Source of the DNA: Lepidurus packardi
Taxonomy: Eukaryota > Arthropoda > Branchiopoda > Notostraca > Triopsidae
DNA: 64,000 bases
Direction: 5' to 3'
Assembly (NCBI GenBank): GCA_023053545.1
Contig: JAKZAN010000172.1
Location: forward strand, 1-64,000
The stretch's first letter is position 1. Each line of letters opens with the position of its first letter. The notes under the pieces are model-generated. The model did not search any database. It was given only the letters and a program-made list of their open reading frames with translations, and was not told the DNA's origin. A program made the position numbers and the translations under genes. Below, piece by piece: positions 50,210 to 62,738 of the stretch.

Positions 50210-51285
50210 ATGACCCACAGACCTGAGCGTTTCTAGTTCTACACAGAACTACCCGATGGTTCTGGCTTCACTATCAAGGGATCCGACCATCTCTTCAAGT
50301 ATGATAAGCTTGGAGGCTGGCTGGATGAGTACGGCAACTACTACAACTACAAGGGACAGTCCGCTCCCTATGAAGACCACTGTTCCGAATCGAAGTCTTC
50401 AAGTCACAGCGGTAACTACTTTTCTTTTAAACCTTTTGCTCAACAGACCCTGACCTCGACGACGGATATAATGATTTTTACGATGAGATTGAGAAGCAGT
50501 ATGGTGGGTAGGGCGGAAGCGATCAGTAGGATGACTACTCGTATAATGATGAAGAACTAAGAGATATGGATAACATCGACGAAAATCTAGAGAAGTTGGC
50601 TGCTTACCCTTCGAACAAACCCTTGAGAGTCTACTACCGGAACCTTGAAAAGAACCTAACTAGTCCCGAAATTCTATCACTCTTCAAAAAGCATACCGAA
50701 ATTGCAGCCGTCCTACCCTCTCTGGACAGGCAGGGCAGATCTGTAGGAGAAGGAGAGTTAATCCTATCGAGTAAGAAAGATGCGAAAAAGATAGTTGAAC
50801 TCTAAGGCAAATTTATTGGGACCCGTAAAGTGTACTTGCGATGCGAGAAATTCTAGGAACTCCAGGCTCATCCAGTCCCTGATTCTTTGCTGTCCAACAA
50901 GAGTCCTTCGCCCGATAATCCCGAAAAAATATCAGCAACCCACACTAATGGGGATCCATATGCTAAAGGAAATGCTCTGACTGCAGTAGATAATGACAAA
51001 ACAGCAGTTGAGACCACATCGCACATACCAACAGACATAGGTGGACACCCTGAATCCTACAAAGTCTACTAATTTGAAATCACTCTCTTCAAGGACAGCG
51101 ACGAGTTCAAGGACTGGATCAAGAAGAGTTGTGGCTTGACTTTCGGACTCGACTTCATAAATCTAAAAAAGAGGACCTAGGGCAAGGTTTCCACGGGTCT
51201 TGTCGAAATATCTACTCGAATACCTCTAGATACTCTATGTGCAACCTTCGAGGGCCAAGAGGTGAAGTGGAGAGAGCACAAATGA
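50210..51285 (+). CDS. RRM-containing protein
   Basis: Two exons, 50210..50411 and 50447..51285, 35-bp intron; 346 residues. The N-terminus (FTIKGSDHLFKYDKLGGWLD) is followed by a Tyr/Asp/Gly-rich acidic stretch. One RRM lies near residues 130-205: LRVYYRNLEKNLTS, then GRSVGEGELILSSKKDAKKI and RKVYLRCEK. The usual aromatic residues of RNP1 are partly replaced, so RNA binding may be weak. A second beta-rich segment (FEITLFKDSDEFKDWIKKS) near 270-340 may be another RRM-like fold. Specific family unknown. The stop is TGA 51283. Confidence 0.65.
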
Positions 51286-51450
51286 GGCATCTGACCGAGG
51301 CTGAACTTGAAGAACGAACTATGATTACGTAAATGGATAAACGAGCACCCGGATCCTTTATAACCCCTTACATATAACGTTCTGGCACGACGATGTAATT
51401 AAAGGAATAAACGAGGGTAGCAGGGTTTAGTGATAAAACTGGGTGTACTG

Positions 51451-52104
51451 TCAATTCTGCCAATGCTGCTTGATCATCTGGCTCTTCGTGAGCTCTGAGT
51501 AAATGTTTCGAGCCTTTAGTTCATTCTGCAGCAGTTTCAGCTTCTCGTCCCGAAGACTATCCATGGCCACTGAGCTGGCCCCTCGGGCTTTCTCCAGAGT
51601 GTCTGTGATTGTTTTGTTTGCAGGACTGGCATTTTGCTTCAGGAAGGTGTGTTGATTGAGGGACTCCTCGAGCTGCACTAGTTTCTCGTAGACCTCTTTG
51701 GGGATGTTCATGCTACCGATCTTCTTGGTGCTTTCCACCTTTATGCCTTAGATTTTGTACTCCAGTTTCTGCAGGGTCTGCCCATTGTTATAGTGCTATG
51801 CGTATGCGTGGCTGTAGTGGTGCTGCTCCGAAGTGCTACTTCGTTTCCCCACCTCCTTCTTCTTAAATATGCCCTTGTAGTCGTCAGGCATCTTCTGCTG
51901 ACGGGGTGCGAAAAGCAGCAGTAGATTCTTCTCGATGAATTTCTCGTCAAAGAACATGTCTTTGATGAACTGGGTGCGTATGGTCTTGGCAGTGCTGCTG
52001 ATTGAGTGGAAGGTTTGTTATTTTGTGCGTGCGGCTGGGACGGCGGGGCGAGGAGGGGATGAGGGGCTGGGCGACGGGGGAGCGGATGTCGGAGAGGTCT
52101 CCAT
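51451..52104 (-). CDS. Uncharacterised protein, 217 residues
   Basis: Single exon. A Pro/Ser-rich start (METSPTSAPPSPSPSSPPRP) is followed by a helical region (TIRTQFIKDMFFDEKFIEKN), a Ser/His/Tyr linker and a C-terminal coiled-coil part (VYEKLVQLEESLNQH; LLQNELKARNIYSELTK). No domain recognised. Two TAA and one TAG read as Glu. The stop is TGA 51451-51453. Confidence 0.55.
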
Positions 52105-52253
52105 GCGGGTATCCTTGGGAGTTTGAGGAATGTGCAGGTAAAGTTGTTAATTTATAATTGTGAAGGAAATATTAAACAAGCTGCAGGCTCGATGTGTTTA
52201 TATATTTGGATTTCTCTCGATTAGGCTCCCCATCCGCAACTACCTCTTTCCAC

Positions 52254-53187
52254 TCACAAGAACTCGAAGTCGAAGCCTGAGGACTTCTTCTTCTTGCTGT
52301 CTTTCTTCGTATCTTTCTTGGGCGGCTCTTCGTCGTCGAAACTTTCGCTCACCTTCCCGAATCTGATCGACGGAAGAGAGTCGTCATTCTTGTCCCCCTC
52401 TTCCTCTTCTGCCTCCAGGTCGAACACGAACCCCCCTTCTTCTTTCGGCTCTTCTTTCTTCACCTTGCTATTTCCTTTCGCAGGCTCCCTGTAGCTTTAT
52501 TCCAACTCATCAAACTTCTATGTCTTCTTCTTCGTATTTGAACCAGAACTCTCCTAGAACGAATCAAACTGATCATCTGCATACTCGTCGTACTCTTCTT
52601 CCTCATCTCTAGCAGCAGACTGGGGTTTCGGTGGCTCAATAGGGGGAGTAGGTACTGGTGCGAAACCGCTCGGCTTAAGCACTCTATTCTCATTAAATGA
52701 AGTAGAGGACTTGTTCTCGTTAAAAGAAAATTCCTTCTGGAATTTGGGCGGCGAGGGAGGAGTAGCCTCCTGTTGTTAGTTCTGTGGCTGCGGTCCAGGG
52801 TATTTGGGGCTTTCTGGCTCTTTATCATCTTCTTTCGAGTAAGGGTGTCTGCTGCTGTTATTTTGAGACTGTCTGTTACGCATGCCTCGATGTTTAATCT
52901 TGTCGATGAGCTCTGGCGCCTACAAGACATGAATGTCAGCAGTGAAATGTACTATAGATATTCGTGTCAGTGATTTTGTTGTGATGGAAGTAGATGGCGT
53001 GTTCCTTCTTCAGGATTCGGATGAGGGCGTGTGCGTCTTTGTTCAGAGGATCGGGCACGGGCATCCTGTGGAAGAGTGACTTGGATTGGTTGGACAAGAG
53101 GAAGTATTCGAGGACGATAGTGGGTGGTTCGTACTGGACTCCAAGCCGTTTGGGGTAGTACTATTCGGGATTGAAAGGCTGAGCCAT
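52254..53187 (-). CDS. CEP19-like centrosomal/ciliary protein
   Basis: Two exons on the complement, 52953..53187 and 52254..52912, 40-bp intron; 297 residues. The N-terminus YPKRLGVQYEPPTIVLEYFL, then LFHRMPV, fits the CEP19 family, which begins with a G-[VI]-[KRQ]-[FY]-x-PP-x-[IL]-[IVL]-L-x-Y strand and an RxMP. CEP19 sits at the basal body and recruits RABL2 to start intraflagellar transport. The remainder differs: a Pro/Gln/Ser-rich middle and a strongly acidic Lys/Glu tail ending SSGFDFEFL. Family assignment rests on the N-terminal 60 residues only. The acceptor was chosen to keep frame; another is possible. The stop is TGA 52254. Confidence 0.5.
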
Positions 53188-53422
53188 CTCGGCTTCAATA
53201 ATATTTTGTAGTTTAATACCTGAAATCTATCTTTAAGTTTACGAACTAGTATTGATAGCGAAGAAGGGTTCACTGCAATGCCTGAAAGCACAGCTTGCCT
53301 TAGGAGACCAACACAACATCCCTAAAGTACGGACTTCTCGTCAACACACTATTGTCTGTTGCTTATTTTAAATTGAGCCATCTTCACTGCTAATCGCAGC
53401 ACCAAACATGTTCACATGCGTA

Positions 53423-53741
53423 TCACAACAGCTCCTTCAGGTTTTTAGTTAGATGCAGGATTCGATACTATTTTTTGCGATTGTCTTCCTCGAGCTCCTT
53501 GATACGCTTAGCTGCGTCTGCGTCAACAACGGGGGTCTGAGCAGCGGATGCGGCCCCTAGCTTTGTGATGTCTGCGATCAGGGCTTCTCTGATGCCGTAG
53601 AGATCCTGGAGGAGCTGCTTTTGGAGCTCTTCGACGTTGCCGGCTTGGAGTTTGCGAACTGCACGATATTTATTTGGATATGTGATGAGGACGGGTTATA
53701 CCTGTAGCTTCGAGGGATGCGATTTGATGAGCAGCTTCCAT
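53423..53741 (-). CDS. Small coiled-coil protein, 91 residues
   Basis: Two exons on the complement, 53702..53741 and 53423..53658, 43-bp intron; phases close. The sequence MEAAHQIASLEATVRKLQAG continues as helix (NVEELQKQLLQDLYGIREAL) and ends in a second coil (RIKELEEDNRKKEYRILHL). TAG is Glu in KKEYRIL. Family not recognised; shape suggests a structural subunit. Confidence 0.6.
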
Positions 53742-53874
53742 AGTTGTTGTTCTGGGTGTGTGGTTTATAGGCCTCGTAAAAAATATAAAATGAATGGTAT
53801 CCAAATGTAACTAAGCATAGGATTTGTGGGGCCAAATTGGGGAAGGAATCAGAGTAATTGAAAACTATGAAGCA

Positions 53875-55125
53875 TCAGAAGAATTTCTCGCTGCTGTTCA
53901 AGAACGACAAATTTCCGTAGCTGATCCGCTTGTACCCGGATTTCTTCGACGTAATCATGTATGTTAGCAGAGCATTCGAGGCAGTCTTGAACAGTTCGAC
54001 CGATATGAACAGCACTTCATATTGGTTGCTTGGCTTCACGAACAGTTACACCAGCAAGACCATCAACGGCAGCGCCATGATGTATACCAGCCCGCACAAC
54101 CCGAAGGCTATAACGAATGTTCTCTTTTTAGGCATGGCCTTCTTGAAGGTCATCAGGATCCCACAGACGTAGATAATGAGTACCATGACTCGGAACCCCA
54201 TCACGATCATGCCGGGGATCGAGTCGTATATATGATACTTGTCATGATCGGAGTCATTGATTTTGTTGAGGATAGTGACGATCACATTAAGCATGCCGAT
54301 CATTGACATTAGCGGTGCATAGATATCTTCTTGGAACTCCAAGTAGTTGATTGTCCACCCATAGGCTATGAGGAGGATCAGTGAGATGACGATACTCTCC
54401 GAGATAGCGTGCATAGCTAGGTAGAAAATATCAAAGACCATGTAGAGGGAACCCAGTTTCCAATATAAAAGCAAATTTATGCCTTTCCAGAATAGTGAGG
54501 AGAGGTTGGTGGCTATGCCTCCGAAGAGCAAGAATTTGGCCCAATCGAAATCCTCTCCAGACGGCACCTTGGCTGTCTGTGTACGCATCATGAGGCAAAG
54601 TCCAACTATGATGATAAGCGGAAAGATCAGCCAGTGGTCCTCGTCACTACTGAGGTGACTTCCATTATTGAGCATTTGGAGCCTGATTTCGAATACTAAA
54701 TCGTTGTTGTTGTACTCCCTCAATAGGTTGGTTTCACAGTCTTTCACCACAAAATAGTACATCGTTTCCTATGTGAGATTCAGTGTTCTGGTCGTTGTCG
54801 TGGTTTAGCCGCTGAGCTCTAGATTATGCAAAATATCCCTGCGACCTGAGGCACATTTTCGTTCTAGCTCATCCTGCCAGTCTTTCTCTGAAATGATTGC
54901 GAGTTCAATGGGAGCCAATATGGAGAAGTATGGTTTGCCACGAAGCTTAGTTTGTAGCTGGAGAGTAGATATGCCGGGACCGAAACCCATTTTGGTGAGG
55001 TACACCCAGCTACTTCCTTTCCTCAGGAGGCTGGGGGAGAAATCCGCATCGTATATCTTGGTTTAGACAATGTAGTTGATGAAGAAGCAGACGAGGACAA
55101 TAATAGAGTTTAGTAAGGATTTCAT
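53875..55125 (-). CDS. GPR180/TMEM145-like seven-span membrane protein
   Basis: Single exon, 416 residues. A signal-like hydrophobic start (MKSLLNSIIVLVCFFINYIV) leads to an extracellular beta-rich domain (residues 25-155). Seven membrane spans follow, from LIFPLIIIVGLCLM to the last near residue 365. The pattern of a lumenal domain, then spans including FWKGINLLLYW and MIVMGFRVMVLIIYV, matches the GPR180/TMEM145 group (rhodopsin-like GPCR TM domain, intimal thickness-related). Members are poorly understood and may act in secretory-pathway or signalling roles. TAA/TAG read as Glu in the ectodomain and in VLLV-E-LFVKPS. The stop is TGA 53875. Confidence 0.72.
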
Positions 55126-55230
55126 AGTACTTTAAGCTTTTAATGATATTGTGTTATCGATCCGAGACGGGCAAATAAAAATCCAATACGGACATGCTAT
55201 AGAGTTTTGGTCATTAGTTCCGATCTCGAT

Positions 55231-57426
55231 TCAGGCGACGTTCTAATTCCTCCACTTGTTCTCTAAGTACTTCTGGATCATAGATTCAGCAACGTTCAGG
55301 CTACCTCGTTATTTTTACTCCGCAATGTACGCTTTCAGAGATTGCTGCTCATTCTTCAAAATGTAGATGTCCACCAGAGCCTTCAGGACCTCCCCCTTCT
55401 TCTCGACTTCTTCGCTGTCGAACAGCTTTAAGAATTGCCGCCAAGTGCCGATATCCATCAACAGCTGGCATGCTCCATCTTTGTTGTAGGCTATGCTGGA
55501 GTAGTGCATGTAGAGTTGATCCACTAGTTGAGTGCCAATGGGCTGCAGTATCTTTTTCTGCCCCGTTTCGGAGTAGTGTTTCTTGACCTTTTTGATGTAC
55601 TTGTTCGTGAAACTGATACAGTCAGTGCACCCTTTGCTGGGTTCTCTCCTGACTGCCCTAAATTATCTGCTATCCTTCAGTAGTTCATTTTGGTTGACTA
55701 GAATACTGGCGAGGGCGTCTCCTCGCAGTTTCTGCAGTTCTTGTTCACAACTATTCATCAGATCCTACTTCTGTTGTTCTAGCTTTATGCCTTCGCTCAG
55801 ATTGCTAGATTTGACTCCGAACGTCTCGAAGATGAGTTCCATGCGCTGCACCACAGCATTGAGCTGGGGGACGATCTCGAAGAAATGTTAGCTCAAGATA
55901 GTCTTGCGCCCGAAATCAGGCACTATAGATCTCGTGTACTTGATGAGGTTAATGATGAGGTCCCCCAGTTCCTTGATGAACAGTTTCATGATCATGGTCT
56001 TGTTGCGTTCGAACTCGCTAGTGTTCTTGCATAGGTTCACATTGCGCCTCAGCGACTTGTTGGTCGTTTCGAAGATCTTCTCGAGATTCGCGTCCATAAA
56101 TATTTCCAGTATCTTACGTATTCTGAGCTCCATCTGTTCTGAAGACAGCCTCTAGGCCTGCTCGATTCGATAATCTTTGAATACGTTTTTCCAGTCGAAC
56201 TCCTTCTTGTTGGAGGACTAAGACCGAAACTCAAGCTTGATCATGACCTGTTTGGAGTGGGACTCGTACTTCTACTCCAGAAATGCTACCTCTTTGTAGG
56301 GGTACTGCTCGAAGTACGGTTAGAACAGAGATGAAACATAACTGTCAACCAGGTGAAACACTGACTGTTCCGGACACAATGTCTTGATAAACTCCGACAG
56401 TTCCTGGGTTTCGCGGTAAAACGTCTCGAGATACGTGAGGTAGAGTTCTGGGGATAGAGACAACTTCAGAGTGTTCTAAATGGATTGCTTGACCTCAGTT
56501 TCCATTGCGAAGTTCACGAAGGGTCGGAGGATGTTATCTGAGTAGTCACCAAAAAGACTGAAGATACGCACTTCATTTTTCTCCTGAGTTTCGTCGTCGA
56601 TTTCGGCAAGTGCTTGTTTGAAGCCTCGACGCAGCAGAAAATACAGGTTTTCTATCTCACTCTTGACTTAAGTCTCACTGTTTAGGTTGAGATTGTTGAG
56701 GGTTTGTGTCTCTCTGAAGACTTTGTTTATGTAGAACTAGCTGACCTCTGAAGCGATGCCAAATTTGAAGCACAAAGGCAGCACCTCTTTAAGTTGTTTG
56801 AGGTTTTTCTTCCAATAAGCAGCCTGGAATTTTGATAGCATCTTTTCCTTCAACTCGAAGTACTTCTTCTCGATGAGATACTTCTGTACCTTGTACTTCT
56901 AGTCGTTCTCGACTGGCAGCTCCTCGAGTACTATCTTGATGACTGAGATCCTGGTTGCACTTTTTTAGAGAGTAAGGTCATCGTCTAACAAGAGAACTGT
57001 GGAGTAGTTTTCTTCGGTGCTGAGAGCGTCGAGGATGTCTAGTATCTCCTTGGTCTCCTCCAGCCTATCTATTTCTTCTTTTTTCAGGACAAATTCATGT
57101 GTCTAGGGCAATGCTAGCTTTCTCATTTAGGTTTCGTGCTGACTTAGTTCTGCTTTGAGTTTTTTCTATTCTTCAATGATCTCTTCTTGGTACTTTTTCC
57201 GTCTCTTCTGCTAGATTTGGTAGGCCATGACACCCGTCTGATACTCGTTGGCCAGGTTGTCCCGCTGCTCTTCAAGTGAGGAGAGTTTCAAATCCAGTCC
57301 AATGTCGAGCGAGTCCAGGTACTTAGACATGCTGTCAAAGGAGTTGAAGGAAGACTTGGTGCATGTGAACAGGAAATTGTCAATTTAGGAAAGTCCAGTC
57401 TCCAAGTCGAATATCTTACTAGACAT
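55231..57426 (-). CDS. EXOC5: Exocyst subunit Sec10 (EXOC5)-like
   Basis: Single exon, 731 residues. A N-terminal coiled coil (LDLKLSSLEEQRDNLANEY onward) is followed by a long helical-rod region and ends with VDQLYMHYSSIAYNKDGACQ, LLMDIGTWRQFLKLF and EVLKALVDIYILKNEQQSLK. That C-terminal pattern, a bundle ending in a tract where the chain scans short D-x-x-x-[YW]-R elements, matches Sec10. Length agrees (human EXOC5 is 708 residues). The exocyst tethers secretory vesicles to the plasma membrane. More than a dozen TAA/TAG read as Glu. The stop is TGA 55231. A related tethering subunit cannot be excluded. Confidence 0.68.
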
Positions 57427-57499
57427 CAATTCCGAAAAGCAAATCCTATTTTATTAAAGCTATATTTAGTGCAAAGTATAGGCTCAAGCAAGGATAGCG

Positions 57500-59755
57500 A
57501 TGAAGGTAGACCTAGAGAAGAAGATCAACAGGTTCAGAGACACCTGCGACGAAAACATCGAGAGACTCAGGAAAATCAAGCGGGAGCTATTGTACGACCC
57601 TGCGAAAGCAGCACTGCACAACCAGATCAGGGACCTGTAGACTATCGTGAAGGAACACCTGAATCGGCAGGAGATTTATGTGAGAATAACTAAAAATCTA
57701 GGGAACAAACAGCTCTACTGGAATAATAGACATGTGGAGCACACGATACGCAGTGTCTACATCCCCTCTCCAGCAGAGGAACCCAAGTACAATCTGAACA
57801 GGGATCTGCTAAGGCAGTCAGTTTGTAACAAGCTGGTGAAGGTATCCATTCTACCGAAGAGTATGGACTGCATCCAATACAACTTCCCCAAGAACGAGAC
57901 TTTGGAGGAAATAATAAATGGTAGTACCAAAATGCCGTCAGCGTTCAAGATAGTCCTGTATATGTTTGGCACCAGACTGGCAACTCCCCTACTCTGCGCC
58001 CAAAGCGAGTCGAATCACAACCTAGTGCAGTTCAGCTTCAAACAAATCAATATTCTGAAGAGCTACAGCATCTAGTATACACAGAATCTAGCTTCTTCAC
58101 GACTACCTTGCGCTAATGAAAGATTCCTGTCCTCCATGATTGATGCTCTGTGTATGAATTAGGTAGGGTTCGTCTTCGCAAGAGCCAAACCTGTTTCTCT
58201 CTTAGATTTTCTGTGTAATCGTTTCTGCGAACTGTAATTCCTGCCCGTAGACAGCATCCATGAGACGAACCCTTCAATTCCTGCCCAGTATCTCTTCAAA
58301 ATCCTGTTCACTCATGAAATATAAGGCAGCTAGTTGAAGAAGTTCTCCATGAAGTATCACAAAGTCGTGGAGAAGCCTCTATTGCTCTCGCCTCAAAAAA
58401 TAGAAGAACTCAAACACTAAGAATAAAGGTCAATCATACATATGAGTCCTACTCGATCGTCGCCACCCCGCAGCCCTGCCATGAGTCCAAAACATAAGAG
58501 GCTAGAAGAACTCTTATCAGCCAAGAAATTCCTATAGTAGTCCAGGATATTCAATCAAATAGATTAGATCGAGGAGGAGCATCGCAAAGACTAACTGCGG
58601 CTGCTGGAAAAGTTCAGGAACGAGGAGAAAGGGGCCAAGAATATGGAGTATATCAGGAAGAATTGTCGGGAACAGCTGGTGGAAGTGTTTGTGGACACTA
58701 TCTAGCTGCTGAAGATCCCTGTTCACAATGTTGCGACCCAAAAATGTTAGATCGAGCTGGTTTTCGAAAGAGTGGACAAAGAAACCTCCCAGAACATTAG
58801 TTTGAAGGACCTGGGTTTTATCCGGAACAAGAAGTAGTACGAAGAGATAGTCGATAGGATCAACAAGAGCCCCGAACACACTAACAAAGTAGTTCCCTAG
58901 TATGAAGCAGCACTCATAGATGAGAAATACAACCTTCTGATACTGGAGTCGAACACAACTAGCAATCCCATCCTCAAGCTACACTTCAGAGATCCAGGCT
59001 TCGTGAGGCTGAGGATCTTTGAATAGGTGTATCTATTCGTGATACACCCCTATCTTAGATACTCTACACTCCCATTTAAAGACATCCTTGATAGCAGACC
59101 ACTATCTTCCTGTTTTATCAAGCACCAGACTGCTCTCCATTTGGAATTTTAGTTGCTTCCAGAAACTAGGCTGATTGAAGAGGCTTTGGAGTTTCCGAAT
59201 GGGTTTTGGGGACAGATTTTCATCATAGCTCCTTCGAACGCCCCTAAGGATGTCAGTAAACTATTATTCCGGGTGTACCCCTAGGGGACCAACCTAAAGG
59301 TTAATAGGACTTCTACGACTTAAAAAATGTATGCACTATGGGTTCGCAAGTTTTCTCCCTAAACATTATGCACCATCAGTCTCACTGTAGTGGACAGAGA
59401 GACGAGAGACATAGTGTGTGTTGGAGTGTACCACTTATCGATGCAACCCAGGACCAGCAACATCAGGAAGTACTTCGAGTACAAGCAGGACCAGAAGATA
59501 TACCAGTTGAAACTTGCAGACCTGGTGGAGTATCGTGAGAAGTACGAGTTGTTGTCGATGCAACCTAACTTCGTGAGTGTGCTAAGCCATGATCTCTTCT
59601 TCGTAGAGACTGGGGCCAGCGACACGAGGTCAGGCTACCTGAAGCTAGAAGAAGATATTCTGTAGAGCACAATCGTGTAGTTGATCCTAACAAACAAGCA
59701 GAACATGTTATCGACGTCGATCATGCTGACATTCACGGTTCAACTCCTCGATTGA
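57500..59755 (+). CDS. Nephrocystin-4-like protein
   Basis: Single exon, 751 residues. The start (MKVDLEKKINRFRDTCDENI) is a coiled coil; a middle beta-rich part contains NLLILESNTTSNPILKLHF and FVRLRIFEEVYLFVIHPYLR. The C-terminal 200 residues (QIFIIAPSNAPKDV; CTISLTVVDRETRDIVCVGV, then HLSMQPRTSNI) look like immunoglobulin-like MSP/ASH-type domains and match the VVD...W-x-x-x-L-x-x-x-x-P region of nephrocystin-4. NPHP4 is a transition-zone protein at the base of cilia. The similarity is modest and human NPHP4 is about twice as long, so this is tentative. About 20 TAA/TAG read as Glu. It is divergent from Sec10, with only 73 bp between start codons. The stop is TGA 59753. Confidence 0.45.
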
Positions 59756-59887
59756 TATGTTTTCTGATCAATACTCCAGCATTACTTATTTAATATCTAG
59801 CTACTTTGATTAAATCCAATTCCTTCGCTATCAACACACTCCTATCGACAGATCCAGATAATAATCGATAAGAACTAGACTCAAGAG

Positions 59888-60319
59888 ATGTTCGATGGTC
59901 TGAACTCCCTCGTGGAGAGGCACTTGCCCAACCAGTACAACGCCATGGCTCAAAAGAGGGCTCAGTAGACAAAGCTATTGGTCGAAAAGTATAGACGAGG
60001 GTAAGCCCTGACCAACTTTTAACAAAAATATGTCCTCTAAACGCTACGCAAACGAAAACTAATAACACCCGACCCACTCCACGCTTCACTTGAGAAGGAA
60101 TTCTACAAAACCAATGTTGTAGCCATCATGGCTTCAACCACTTCGCTCCTGTTCCCGTATTTGATCAGGGAGTTCCACTCTGCATCAAGCCGCACACGAT
60201 TGAGTATCTGGGGTAGCATGTTCGTAGGGCTGTACGGAGCCATCGTGTACCCATCGTACGATGCACTCCGAAGCAGGAACAAGTAAGTACTGGATAGCAA
60301 CATCCACAAACTGTACTGA
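59888..60319 (+). CDS. Small membrane protein, 143 residues
   Basis: Single exon. A charged N-terminus (MFDGLNSLVERHLPNQYNAM, then a basic helix) is followed by two hydrophobic spans: VVAIMASTTSLLFPYLI and SIWGSMFVGLYGAIVYPS. This is the shape of small mitochondrial or ER membrane proteins; family unknown. Because TAA and TAG are sense codons, the sequence across 60003-60090 reads through as coding (GEALTNFEQKYVLETLRKRK), although GTAAGC...TTGAG inside it resembles an intron; the retained reading keeps frame and looks like protein. The stop is TGA 60317. Confidence 0.6.
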
Positions 60320-60509
60320 TGCTGTTGTATTATTTTATATAAATGGTCAAGTGTGAATCTAAGATAGTTGGGGACTAACCCTCCACCTCCAGTTTCTAGT
60401 GCTTTTCCAGTGAGTGATATTACTGATGCGAGGCTCGAATTAAAAATAGCAAATTTGGCCGTATAATTGTAAACTTATCTAGGACCCGGTAAAATATTAG
60501 AAAACCCCA

Positions 60510-62592
60510 ATGTTCAGTCTCCTCGACGATCTCGTTAAGTATTCCGATAGGAATGATACTCCTTCTTACTCCATACCTGTCTAGTTCATAACCCAGGCTC
60601 AGCCGAGGAGTCAATCAGTAGATAGAACTAATGGTAAGCCATCGACAGCTCAAATTCTCCCTAGAACCAATAGCCACATGCAGATTTCCATCTTTGCGGA
60701 TTCTCCCGCTGTGGTTCGAAGTAAATCTAAGAGTCTGTCTAAGGCTGACCTGAGGCAAATCAGACAGAACCATTAGGTCCTCAAAGACGTAGGAATGGCT
60801 CTTAACAAGTTTATCTACGTTTTGAATAGAAAGGTCAAGACTTCTCGGTTTTTCTTTTTCGTGAAGCTATAGAACCTCAAGAAGAAGAACCTCACTATTA
60901 GGGATTGTTGTGGGGACAATTAGAAAGAGGCATGGGGAGTAACGAACTAGATTCAGGAGAAAACCAGCACTTCTGAAGGTGCTAGTCGAAACAGCAAGAA
61001 GGAAAGCTAATAATCTTTAGTGGCAAATGAGTCCAGAACTACTTTGACAAGTGAACAGCACAATAGAGATAGAATCGAAAAAGGGTGTGAAGAAATAACC
61101 AAAATGCTGGTTAGAATCAGGGAGAAGAATTAGTTGGAAGGGAGGTCTTGGGCGTTCAGGAAAATAAATAGCAACTACAATAAAATTATCAAGACATAGA
61201 TCCTAGCAGACACTCTATTCTTTTTGTACCGCCAAAAGCATCAACTAAGTACTCATTTAATTTTAACCATCCAGTCCAAAGATAATGCATGTAGAACTTT
61301 AGGAACGCAGCACTGCACAACTGCAGGGCCGGCCACCAGCAAGTGCACCCCGACTCCGACACCACTTTTAACATCTCGGGCCTCGCTGAAAATGATCATG
61401 AAATACAGCCTAAGAAATACAATCTGCCTAAAGTGCTCTCTAATTCTCTCAAACTCTAGCTCTCTGTTCCTATTACTGTCAGCGAAGAGGAAATAGAGCC
61501 AACAGCAGGCAGAAAGAAGTCTAGCAATAAAAACATGCTTCTCACAGCCACCTAAGAGTTCAATTTTAGCAAGGTATCGGTCACTTTTATGCCACCTCAC
61601 AAGAGACTCAAATCAGCACGCCCTTTTGCTATGGAAGACCCAGACCACAAGTTCTCTCCAGGAAACCGAGTAGAACAGAGACCCATGCTGTCAAGCTTCA
61701 GAATGAGCTAAAACTACCCGAGAAGTCTGTATAAGCTTCACAGCGACAGTGTGTTTACGACGCTCAACGACACCAGTATTTAAACCATCCCTAATTATTT
61801 GCTTTAGATGATCCTGTTAATCTCTTCGTGCATCCCACAACTCCTACTAGGATTAGCGAGCCAACCACTGTATCAGTGGAGTCCTTTGACAACGTGGAAC
61901 TTGAAAAACTGAGACGTCAAGAGTCCTTCATCAATTATCTGAAAAACTCTGAGGCGAAAGAGGTCGACTACCAGAACTTCAAAGACACGATACCCTTAGC
62001 CTCGAACCACTCCAGCAGACCCCATAAGTCTAAAGAAAAATCGCCAATTCTGTCGAGCTACGGATCTGGCGAATTCGGCAAGGAACTGCCTATTCTTCAG
62101 AATAACCCATAGGAAGGAAACAGAAAAACAGACCCCAACCTCTCACCTGTTCTACTGAGCAGTAATGTCAGCAATCTATTTGCGTCTCCACGCTAGATCA
62201 ACTCCTGTGCTTCAGAGTCTACGCTCAAATATTTCCCCTCCCTCAGGACGGAGTTTTCGAGGAATATCAGCAACAACAATCTTGGCGATAACTTCCTTTT
62301 CAAGCACTCCAACTAGCAGAAACCAAAGACCTATGGAGTAGAAAGCAGGAAGAACAACCATATTTCCACCCTTACCAGGGCTTCATCCTCCTTACCGAAA
62401 TACCAAACCGTCGAAAAAGGGGAACTAGGGAAAAGCATGCCTTCGGACTTCTATATGGAGTATTTGAAGCAGCTGCAAGCCTCGTACCCCAGCTCAACAA
62501 GGATGGATAGTTCATCGTGCAGCAGTGTGTTCATAAAATAGAAGAACCAGAAACCGATGACAGCCCAAAATGCGCATGCTTACTACTTCTGA
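60510..62592 (+). CDS. Basic Ser/Asn-rich protein of unknown function
   Basis: Three exons, 60510..61109, 61160..61775 and 61808..62592, with introns of 50 and 32 bp; 666 residues; phases close exactly. It starts MFSLLDDLVKYSDRNDTPSY. One compact segment (about residues 100-150) has VLKDVGMALNKFIYVLNRKV and FFFFVKLENLKKKNLTIRD; the rest is low-complexity with patches of Ser, Asn, Lys and Pro (NYPRSLYKLHSDSVFTTLND). No domain recognised; nuclear or cytoskeletal disordered proteins have this composition. Many TAA/TAG are Glu. The stop is TGA 62590; it converges on the p34 gene with 146 bp between. Confidence 0.6.
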
Positions 62593-62738
62593 TGATTCTA
62601 ACCAACATGTTACTTTTTCGCCTCCTCAGCAGGAGATAACCATTATATCTAGTATGTTCCCATATGTTCTAGTTCCTAGATCACATGTAGTTTCACCCAT
62701 ATCCGACCCAAAGATTTTTGACTTAGTGCATATTGTGA

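Noticed and set aside
60003-60094. Apparent 92-bp intron GTAAGC...TTGAG in the small membrane protein gene
   Set aside because: Removing it puts the second half out of frame, while reading through with UAR as Glu keeps frame and gives protein-like sequence.
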